Shown here: positions 23,213 to 33,300 of the stretch, one piece after another
Layout of the letters: each line of letters starts with the position of its first letter
How positions within the stretch are numbered: position 1 is the first letter of the stretch
Origin: Dryas octopetala
Taxonomy: Eukaryota > Streptophyta > Magnoliopsida > Rosales > Rosaceae
NCBI GenBank assembly: GCA_963921425.1
Contig: OY992839.1
Span: forward strand, 4,528,501-4,592,500
DNA length: 64,000 nucleotides
Direction: 5' to 3'
The notes under the pieces: generated by a model
Database searches by the model: none
The model's input: the letters and a program-made list of their open reading frames with translations, nothing else
Told to the model about the DNA's origin: nothing
Program-made: the position numbers and the translations under genes

Positions 23213-25625
23213 CCTGCCTACAATATAAGATAGAACCCAGAAGACATTCAATTGAAAATTATGGAAAACCCATTTTCTAAATTCATAAGATAGTAGCATA
23301 AAATTAAACATTAATTTAGCTGAAAAACCACAAAACAAAGCAAATGGGTATTGAAATTCCAGCAACAAGAAGTCAACAACACATGAACTAGAGCTTAGGA
23401 CTGACCTGTCGGAAAAGATGGTAGCTAGCTGAAGCCTCAAACTAAAGAAATGTAGTGTCTTATTGGGTGTCAACTTGACAAGGCTTTTATGGATGACTGC
23501 ATGCAAGTAAGCTCTTGCGAATATTTTGTAGTATCTTATAATATAATGATTCTTATATTATACCAATGGATGCAACAATTAATGTGAAGACAGTGGGGGC
23601 TTGTGTGGTTTAATTTTCTGGTTTGGACCAGTCATTCGCTTGTATTTGCCCGAGTGGGATGAACAAATTGCTATAATGCTATACACCAGATTTACTCTTA
23701 AAATAGGTACGTGAAATGTCATTACATACGTTAGTATCTTATTTGTTGTTCTAAATAAATAAGCTTCATAAGGATTTTATATCTAAATAAATGAGATGCA
23801 AAATACTTCAATAGTAATAGTTGCAACTATATATTATCTCTGTTATATGGGTTTAGACTGGAAGTTTGGTTAAATTATTATCTGTGAGATGATATGCTGA
23901 GGGTATGCTTGGAGTGGGACACGGGAACAACAAGTTCAAATTAAAACCATTACTGGAGGCTACTTGGACCTGCCTTTCTGACATTAATTTTTTAATGTGC
24001 ATTACCTTTCCTCACCAAAGTCTATTTTTTGTCAAAGATTGTTTTGACAGTGCACAACTTTTCAATTACCATTATTGTTGTTTGTGGATAAACCCACACC
24101 AATTCAACAGCCAACCAGGGCCGGACACGTGGCTGGTCAGACCTGACTTCAATGTTTGACCTCCCAGCAGTCAGACTTTGACCTCCACATCATCACTGCT
24201 CAGCACTTCCTCCGCCAGCTCAGACCGGGTCTCCATGCCGAGTCCTCCATGTTCGGTCCGAGCCGAACCAATGATCTTCCAAGGGATTGAGTGTCCATCT
24301 TTCCACGGTCATCTCGGTTCGGCTCGGCTCGGCACTGAAATGACCTCCTTTCGAGTTCTGGCGTCGGCCAGTTAGGGCTCAGAGGAACCCCTATCTTTTG
24401 GATCGGCTCGGCATGGAATCTCATGTCCGATCCGATCACGCATGGACTTCATACATACGCATAAGAACATCTGCTCGGCTCTCCGCCGCCATTCCCAGGA
24501 AGAGCACGTTGGGGTGGACCGCCACACTTAAATGCACCTGACACAAATCCTCTGACGGATGGAATGTCCCAGTCTGCATCCATGACTATTGAGGTAGTTT
24601 GCCTGAACCTTCCAACCTTGCATTTAATGAAGCATTCAATGCAGCATTGAATGCTGAGGAGGTGAGTAGCTGTGCATGCAACTAGTTCTGACCAAGCGCG
24701 TGGGTCACTGGCAACCATTCATTCACATGCAGGTAACTTACTCATCAAGTCTTCCTTTGCTTATATATATATATATATATCAACTCATATGCGCCAGGGG
24801 GATCTATCAACCTATCTACAAAAACACTTACGCAAAAATTCCCAAACACCCAAGAGCATACCCAACTTGCTGAGAATAACCCAGAACATTTGCCTTGTTC
24901 TTCCTATTCTCCCAAGTTCATCCTTTGTTCTTCCTCACCTACCATCAAACTCCATCACTGACTTCATCATCGGAGCGTGTTTGGCTGGTACCACACCGGT
25001 CCATCTCCTTTGATCTTGTGTTTGTCTACAGGAAGATCTCAATCAATATCCACGTCATCATCCAGCAAGGCTTCGGATCAGCCAAGTCATCATCTCTAAG
25101 TTGTTGCATCTCTCTTACGGAAATTTGCATCAACAATTGCCTGCCTCTTCTTCTTCTTTTTAATCTTGTATGTTTGGACCTGCCTCCTCTTCTTCTTGCA
25201 CACAATAGCTAGTTAAGTAAGCAAGCTGCATATGAGGGGTGACTGAAAGAAATGTTATATATAAATTCCTGTTTTTAATTTAAGTTTTTGGTTGTAGGAT
25301 TGTTGCTCTCATGGGCCTTACTATTCAGAAGGAGCCGATAGTTTGGTCCAAGCTTTTTTGGGTACACAAACTGCATGCACGTACAAGAAGAGAGTATAAT
25401 GATAATGAAAACAAGAAATCACATTTCCGAAGAATGAGAAATCACATTTGTTCAATACTCATCAATCCAAGAAATCACAATTCCGAAGATTTAGATTATT
25501 AATTATCCATCAAAAGTCAAAAGTCAAAATAAGGTAATGCAATGAGAAATTAATAGTGCGTTACATAGCAGATCGAGTAACTATGCAAGAACATAAAAAA
25601 GACAAGCCTACAACAACAGGCCCAT
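23213..25625. other. Intergenic region between the phosphatase relic and RPS20
   Basis: No functional gene is supported. An LTR-like segment fills roughly 24100-25135 (listed separately). The left part is AT-rich unique sequence, and 25200-25625 is the 3' flank of the minus-strand RPS20 gene. Confidence 0.6.
24100..25135 (+). mobile_element. Probable solo LTR or LTR fragment of a retrotransposon
   Basis: The layout resembles a plant LTR. A GC-richer upstream part is followed by a TATA-like tract (TATATATATATATAT at about 24763). Next comes a leader with repeated TTGTTCTTCCT-type sequence and the phrase TGACTTCATCATCGGAGCGT followed by GGTACCACACC, which is close to a motif common in plant LTR U5 regions. 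It ends TTTGCATCAACA, after which LTR-primer-site sequence would be expected. No gag, pol or clear primer-binding site follows, so it would be a solo LTR or remnant. The left boundary is unresolved. Class assignment rests on pattern memory. Confidence 0.4.
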
Positions 25626-26220
25626 TCAAATATCTGCAACGATAACTTCAACCTCCACATCTGGTAACATGTCTATAGATGTAACCTGCTTGACCACCTC
25701 TGGGGTGCTGAACAGGTCGATCACTCTTTTGTGAATCCGCAGCTCAAACCTATCCCACGTGTTGGTTCCTGTATATATACATATATATATATGTCTATAA
25801 TAATATTTGAGAAAGACTGAATTAAATTATTAATCATAAATAAAATAAAAATGTATACCTTCTCCACAAGGGGCCTTCCTGGTAGTGATACGAAGAACCT
25901 TGGTGGGCATGCGCACTGGACCCTTAACCCTAACCACCCTTTCCTTGTCCTTGGCTTTGTTCACCAAATCTTCACAAACTAGATAATATTACACCATGTA
26001 AAACTCCATATTAATTAAGCACAATATATATAGATCACAAAAAATTGAATCAAAATACAAAACTAATTAAGATATATAGAGATAATCATATTAAACCTTT
26101 CTCGAGGTTCTTGACGTTCTTGGAGGAGAGCGTTATCCTAATCTTACGAATCTGATCTTTGGGTTCCTCCAACCCAAGCTTAGTAGGCTTCATCGGTGCG
26201 TATGCTGCTGCCATTGCCAT
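25626..26220 (-). CDS. RPS20: 40S ribosomal protein uS10 (RPS20), divergent copy
   Basis: Three exons (26220-26097, 25978-25859, 25768-25626) encode 128 residues with GT-AG borders. Core uS10 blocks are intact: [36 protein letters not shown] and [15 protein letters not shown]. The protein sits on the 40S head and contacts rRNA and the ribosome-entry region. Several usually invariant stretches differ. The N-terminus is extended with Met-Ala repeats ([14 protein letters not shown]). [11 protein letters not shown] appears to carry about two extra residues compared with the usual KDK(R/K)LRVKG. The C-terminus reads [17 protein letters not shown] where most eukaryotes have a SITIEPGVEVEVTIADS-like end. 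The frame is open and spliced, so it may be functional, a specialised paralog, or early in decay. Confidence 0.93.
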
Positions 26221-26239
26221 TTTTCCTTCGATCCTTGAT

Positions 26240-26414
26240 CTGTTTAATTAATATTGTTTAATTAATTGTTAATCTTTAATTTAGTAGTAATACTGCATGA
26301 TCATGATCATCAAAGCATGCTATATCTATATGTATAGAAGAACAGTAATGAAATAATCAACACACAAAATAAATAAGAAGAGAAGGGATTAATCATGAAT
26401 CTTATTATACGTAC
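26240..26414 (-). other. Probable 5' UTR intron of RPS20
   Basis: Upstream of the ATG at 26220 the minus strand reads ...TTAAACAG|ATCAAGG, a 3' splice site at 26240. GGCCAG|GTACGTAT gives a 5' splice site at 26414. An intron in the leader is common in plant ribosomal protein genes. A pyrimidine-rich or CTT-type leader start is not obvious, so the transcription start is unknown. Confidence 0.6.
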
Positions 26415-27589
26415 CTGGCCGCAGGAAAATAGTTTGACTTCACCTTTCGCAAGAATAATATTCACACAGCTTTGACGACTTTGTTGACCTAATTAGTTTA
26501 TACATCTATATATATGTGATTATGTGTGTGTTAGGGTTAGATTTTTGCATGTTCGGTAATTTTTTAATATATTTTTTTTAGGTTCGTTCCTCCTCGCTAC
26601 ATTGAGGCCCGGTGACTTGGCCCAGGTCTGACGTCTCACCACGTCATGAGCTGGGGGCCACAGAAGGTAGTGTGGGTCCCACAGATACCTACCACTTTGT
26701 CAGGCTTTTCACTTTTTTAGCCTTTTGGACTTTGATTCTCTACATGGGTGCGTGAACGCAATTCTATGTACAAATGTACAATGCAGATTGGAGACAAAAT
26801 TTGTTGGATTTTGAGATTTTCTCATTATTTTACATAGCACTCGAAAAAATTAACAGATTCATAATACTTTTTAGAGTATATTTAAGCATAAATAAAAGTT
26901 TAAGAAAAATACCAATCGGTATTTGTAGAAGAATCCATGTATTGATCACTTTATTAAGTTGAAGTGTTGAACCCCCACCCTTTGTGTCACATGAATCGAT
27001 GAGCGTCATTTTGTTCATGTTTTCTAAATAGGTCATGTTTGGAAGCTGGGCTGGCAAAAAATGCCAACAGACCGAATTTTACCGACCATTGACCCGATCC
27101 AAATTGATCAATTTGGTGGTCGTTCTTCCTCCATTGATTTCGAATGCACGATCGAACTATACCGGCACGATCGAACTATACCGCCACAATCGGGATCGGA
27201 AACAGTCCGGCTACCACCCCCTGCGAAACACCAAAAAGTCGAACTGTACCACCAAATATTGCCGATTGAACCCACCTGAACCTGAAAAGTCGGCAACCGA
27301 CGACTGTCAATTCAAAAGCGGTTTCCTTTTGTGTTGTTTGCCTTCCGTCGATCTTGGTTTGTCGGATCAGTTACTGTCACCGACCCACCTATTTGGAAGT
27401 ACTTGTGGTAGTGTTATAAAGATTTAAATTAAAGTTGATTTTTTCTAACAATGGTTAAAAAGGTTATACATTAAAAAAAAAAAAAATGGTTCAAAATGTT
27501 AAATAAAAATGGTTTTGAGAAAAATGTAAGATAATTAACTGGTAAATAAAAATTTGTTGACTATAGGAAGCACGCAATTTTTTTTTGGT

Positions 27590-27680
27590 AAATTGAGATT
27601 GGCCTAGTTGACAGAGGACAAAAGCTCCCCTCAACACATCTGGGTTCGAACCCTCCCCCTTCCCCTTTAATAAAAGCAAA
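27590..27680 (+). mobile_element. tRNA-derived SINE-like element
   Basis: TTGGCCTAGTTGACAGAGG (about 27599) resembles a polymerase III A box. GGTTCGAACCC at 27643-27653 is an exact B box (GGTTCGANNCC). The boxes are separated by about 35 bp, as in tRNA-derived SINEs, and C/T-rich sequence with a short A-rich tail follows. It does not fold as a tRNA: no acceptor stem or anticodon loop is apparent. Confidence 0.55.
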
Positions 27681-28767
27681 AAAGATTCTTTTGAAACATT
27701 TTTCAATGAATATATATGTAGGACGTACACATTTGGTTTTTTAATAGATGAGTCATTCATGTCATAATCAAAGGGTTAAAAGTAAGAATGCGATCTTAAC
27801 AATATTAATGTACTAGATCCTATCAAAATTCCCTATAATTTTTCTTAAGCATGCAGTACTAGAATGTGTACCTATTGGAGAAGTTCTTGTGTTGCATTAT
27901 TATCATTTTATTTACGAAAAAACTATCACCAAACATATTCGATTAGTTTAGAATGTACATGAAATTAAAGAAAATAATATAAAGTGCATATATATATTGG
28001 GTAATGTTATTAACAGTGAGATTAGTCAACTTGGTTGAGTTATTAAGTTTGTCTTGTGTTGTCAATGGCCATTTGATTTAGTGATACGGTGATACCTAGT
28101 CTCCTCTCAATGAGAGAGGTCCATATTGATGTTTTCCTAAGTTTTTATTTGTCGAGTTTGCATTTGGTGTAAAAAAAAAAGGGTTGTATAGCAAATTCAT
28201 ATGATCATAAATTAATTTGAATGGCACAATGATTCAATCCTCTAGTCAATTAATCTTCATTTACACAGGAAAAAGTAAGTCGATCTGTCATAATTCAATA
28301 ACATAAGAGTTTTTAAATTTGTACGCTCATCAAATTATATATCAAATGGCCGGGAGCTTTAAGGGAGATTTATTTTGAAAAGGCCCCATTAAGTTATCTA
28401 ACACTGTAAATCAATAATCTAATTCGTCTAATTTTTATGTGTAAATTTAACAATTATCTTTATAAAAAAATTAACTAATTTAATCGTTTGATTATCATCT
28501 TGATTATTTTAATATTTACTGAAAACCCTGTGTTTGTTTATTTATTTAGTCATACTTAGATGACTAAGTATATAGTTTTCAATTTGATTGATTTTTCTTA
28601 AGAATGATCATTGAGTAGAAATCTAACAAATAAATGGTTAAGATTATTGAATTATATTGATCATTATATCAATATACATAATGATTCTACATCGATCTCA
28701 TTTTATTTGTTTCAATAAAGATTCCTTATATGTCAATATATATAATAGTATGTTATGGTAATTTCAA

Positions 28768-29639
28768 GGGTTAATTACAATTATATACCTTAACTATACA
28801 CCACTTTTCAATTTAGTACCTCTAGTTCAAAAAGTTGCATTAAGGTACCCTAACTACGAAACCGTGTCAGTTAAGTACCTCTGTTAGTCTTGCTGTCAAA
28901 AAGGCAGTTATCTGATGACGTAACACATCATTAAAAGGCTTCATTTCAATTTAGTACATCAACTTTACCATATTTTTCAAGTTCATACCTTATGTTAAAA
29001 AATTTGCAAATAAATAAATATTTTCCAACTTTTATCTCAACTTCACCCCAACTTTTGACTCATCAAATCTCCACTAAAATCATCAATTTTATACTCATTT
29101 TGAAGCTATGAATCTCCTCTTTACAACCATATAAAAATCATGCAAAAAGGAATATAAAATTGGTCACAAAGTAGGCTACTCGAAACTGCCAAAATTTTCA
29201 AACAAATTGGCAATTTCGAGTAGCCTAATTTGTCTACTTATCTCGCATTTCATTGCTCATTTTTTAATTATTTCTATATGGTTGCAAAGAGAAGATTCAT
29301 AACTTCAAAATGAGTATAAGATTGTTGGTTTTTGTGAAGATTTGATGGGTCAAAAGTTGGAGTGAAGTTGAGATAAAAACTTGAAAACATTTATTTATTT
29401 GACAGTTTTTTAACTTGAGGTATTAATTTGAAAAATATGGTAAAGTTGAGGTACTAAATTGAAATTAAGCCTTTTAATTGTGTGTCACGTCATCAAATAA
29501 CAGCCTTTTTGACGACCAGACTAACAAAAGTAGCTAATTGACACGGTTTCATTGTTGGTGTATCTTAATGCAACTTTTTAAACTTGAGGTACTAAGTTGA
29601 AAAGTGGTGTATAATTGAAGTATATAATTGTAATTTACC
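28768..29639. mobile_element. 872-bp fold-back (long inverted repeat) transposable element
   Basis: Nearly the whole element is one inverted repeat with about 430-bp arms meeting near 29203, where GGCTACTCGAAACTGCC is answered by GGCAATTTCGAGTAGCC. The termini are GGTTAATTACAATTATATAC on the left and GGTAAATTACAATTATATAC on the right (read on the other strand). Matching internal blocks include CACCACTTTTCAA, GACACGGTTTC versus GAAACCGTGTC, and CAACTTTACCATATTTTTCAA. Flanks TAATTTCAA (28759-28767) and TAGCTTCAA (29640-29648) match at 7 of 9 positions, suggesting an old 9-bp duplication as made by Mutator-like transposases. No coding capacity is present. Confidence 0.85.
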
Positions 29640-30336
29640 TAGCTTCAATATATAAAATGAAAAAAATTGGTTAACAAACTTTTTGTCAAAATATTACGAT
29701 GAAGATGTGTTTGGTCCTCTATGAGGACTTAGGAGAGCAATTAACGTTAATCTAGCTTGGAACAGCTGATTTTTGTTCTGTTTTAATCGATTGTTGAGTG
29801 TCTTTGGATTATTCTGACTAGTTATGTGCACGTTTGTTTTTCTCACCGACTTGTCCTGAATCGAACACCAAACTCAACTGGTACTTTATCATCTACTCAG
29901 AATCTATAAGCTTGAATCAAAATCTACGACACCGAGTTTTGATTCTGTACAACCGCCTCCACCAAAGCATCCAAGTCCGACATCTCCGTATCTCCTCCGT
30001 AGTCCGTACACAAGAACTTCGTCTCAGAGCTTTGTCGCTGGCTTTCTGCCGCGTAGACAGTCCCGCAGCAGATAAAGACAAAACTCGAGTCCGTTCTCAA
30101 ATCCGGTGTCGTTTCGACACGACTTCGGTTCGGCATCTCCTGGACACGTGTCGAGTAGGGGCACGCGAAAGCTGTGTGAGGATCACGTGCAACGCATGCC
30201 GCTCCGTCCAAAAAGTCATAACGCATAACTAAATAAAATAAAAACTTGTTTTTTTTTTTTTTTTAATTTTTTAATTTTTTTTAAAAAAATAACACCCTGT
30301 TTGTTTGTCTCCCTAGAGAGAGAGAGGGCACCAAAA

Positions 30337-33300
30337 ATGGGTAAGGTAGTGGAGAGGAAGAAGAAGAAGAAAGGACGGCCCTCTCTTTTAGATCTTCAAA
30401 AACGGACCCTGAGAGAACAGCAACAGCTGCAGCAACAGCAGCAGCAACAACAGCAAAAGCGAAAGAGCAACAACTCTGCCCCTCATTCCAACCCTAATTA
30501 CAGGTCTGCCCCTACCCAGACTCCGCTCCGTCGATCTACTCGCCGCAACCCTAGCCTCGACCCCGACGACGATGACCAAGACGAGGAAGAAGAAGACGAC
30601 GACGTTTCGGCCGGGAAACGCCGCGAGAAGAAGCTCAAGCTCGTCCTCAAATTGCCGCCCAATCAGAAATCGTCCGCCAATTCCGCGTCTCTGAACTCCG
30701 GCGGCGCCGAGTCGAATGCCGAGGACGACAACGCCGCGTCGGATGACGATGAGAAGGGCAAGATCAATGCGATCGGCGATGGATCTGGCCTGGTTCGGCC
30801 CCAAAAGGTATTGAATTTTTGGGGATTTGTGTAAAAAGGGTCAGATTTCGTTTGGGGTTTTTTATTTTCGCGGGTTGAGAGCGCCAAAATCCTTGAATTC
30901 TTTTTGGCTCTTTTTCTGTGGGTCTGAAAAAATATATACGTTGACATTATATTTGAAAATTCCTTGAATTTCGCACCTTTGAACTATGTTCTTTTTTGGG
31001 GTTTTTCTAGAATCTTAGTAAATGGGGTTGACTTGGTACGTCCTGTGGAGTTCCCGTATTGAATTTTGCAGAGCTAACATAAATTTCTTAAAAGTTTTTA
31101 ATTGATAATAATTGTTGGGGTTTTTTTTTTTTTTTTTTTTCCGATTTGTTAGCATTTAGCTTAAATTCTTCTTTTTATTTACTAATAATGATTTGACTGT
31201 CATATCTAATAAAAAGTTTAAATTTGTCTTTTATCCTTTTTTTAATTAATAATTATTATTTCCCAGTTTGCAACTGTATTTTCCCTTTTTGGCACTTTGA
31301 ATGCCTGGCTACTTTGCCTTTTCACAGCCACTTTGCTACTGGTTTCTCACCCGCAATGGAAATTAATTTGGTACATCTATTTCCATGTTTTTTAGTTACT
31401 CAGTTGTATTCACTTTTGCAGGGTGACAAATCAATTTCTGCTACAAACCCTTCAAGCACCATCCAAGGTTTGCTTATAATCTCAACCCCATTTGCAAGAA
31501 AGCGTTTTGATTTTGGATATGGATTTGGAAGTTATTTTTGTTAGCATCATTGAGTTTGTGATTATTTGCAGGAGGGACAAAGCTGGATTCTGGACCCTCT
31601 ACCCCTTTACCCGATAAAAATCTGTTACTGTTCATACTCGACAGGCTTCAAAAGTGTGTTTTTGGGTTTCTGGGATTTTGTTCTGCTTATTTTGTTGTAG
31701 CTTTTGAGTATCAATTTGGTGATGCTTCTTTTTTTGTTTTTCAATTATGTCAGGAAGGACACCTACGGTGTGTTTTCTGAACCAGTGGACCCCAAAGAGG
31801 TTAGTTTATATAATGGTGATGCATTAACTTCAAGGACTTGTGTGAAGGTTCCCTTTTTATACTATTTTTTTTCTTTGGTATGTAGCTTCCGGACTACCAT
31901 GAAGTGATAGAGCATCCTATGGATTTTGCAACGGTGAAGAAGAAACTTACTGGTGGAGCATATGCCAGCTTGGAACAGTTTGAGGTCAGCTTACACTGAT
32001 TTAATCTTCTTTCAATCTTCCTTGCATCATCTGTTTTGATTTTAATCGTTTGGTAGGATTTAGATCCTTAAATTAGCTTTGGTCTTATCCTGTACGAGTT
32101 TGTGACACGTTTCAGCGATGCTGGCTGAATGGGCTGAATATATTATGAGAGAAAATGTTCTGATTTGGAAGTAGGTTTACGTGCAATTGTTTTAATATTG
32201 TTCTACACATCTTCTCGGAAGATCCTGTTGAAAATCCATCATGCATGTCAAACCGTGGAGCCATTTGCATTTAAGTGGATTACGTGGCTATTCAATTAGA
32301 TTTTCTAAAAGTATCCATTTTTATTATGGTTCTACTAAATACTTTGCTTTGGTGCAATACAGTTAAATTGGTCTCGTAAGTAGGAATCCACTTAATAATG
32401 TGCTTTCCAAACACTACCATAATTTGCTAAAATTGAAATCTTTTGATTAGTTGCTAATGAAGCATTAAATACTCGTCTATTTGCCTTCCCTTTGGTTATT
32501 TTGATTTTGCTTGTCAATGAAATAATATAGTAGGTACCCCTCTTTAATTTTCACAGGAAGTGAACTTTTCTGAATGCCACTTGAATAGGTTAATATTGAT
32601 TACTTTCCATTTTTTGTGCTTATTGGAACATTTAACTTCTAGAATTTAGTTCACTTGAGAGAGTTAATGAAGATTCTATTCAGAAGTATCAAGCATACTT
32701 GTACTGCTCACTCTCGGCTTGTTACATGATTGTACTTTGTAAGAACAATGTCATCTAGAATGATTTCAGTGGGTACAGACTAATCTTTTCGAAATGACCC
32801 CTTGTCTCCAATTCAGTAACTTAATAGAGAATGTCTCATGAAGCAAAAGAAATGTTGTTTCCACAACTCTTTAGCATCAGGATTGGCTTTCCTACTTAAT
32901 GGACTACCTTCATTTGTTTAAATCCTTTGGTTGTGGTGCGCTTGGGAACATGTGTTTGGCCACTGGTCTGTTGCTTTTGCAGTTAGACCTTGCATATGCT
33001 CCCCTCCTTATTTGTTTAACAGAGAGCAATGTCCATGTTTGATTGTTATGCAATGTCTGCATGATGTTAAATCAGAGTATTCTTCCATCTCGCTTTTGTA
33101 TGTGTGGATCATCCCTTTATGTGGCCGGAACATTATTCATTTTTGCATGGGGGAGACAGTGCCTTGGCATAAATGTGCATGTTGTTGCAGTGTCCTTTCT
33201 ATCTATATGTAATTTTGAGTAGTTTGTTGACTGGTTCTCTTCCAGATACTTTGTGGGTTTGGTTATGGAATGGTTGTCCTCAACTCTGGACTACAATCTT

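Larger units (their letters stand above)
26415..30336. other. Intergenic region between RPS20 and the bromodomain gene
   Basis: No gene is supported. From left to right there is the RPS20 promoter side, then a 19-bp-period tandem repeat (GCACGATCGAACTATACC at 27146-27163 and 27165-27182) inside a GC-richer patch. A SINE-like element (27590-27680) and an 872-bp fold-back element (28768-29639) follow. A GC-richer block at 29840-30230 is open on both strands but has no recognisable domain, and probably belongs to the bromodomain gene's promoter. Confidence 0.6.

Noticed and set aside
29840-30230. Frames of 100-132 codons on both strands upstream of the bromodomain gene
   Set aside because: Neither has a recognisable domain; the GC-richer block is more simply promoter or leader sequence.
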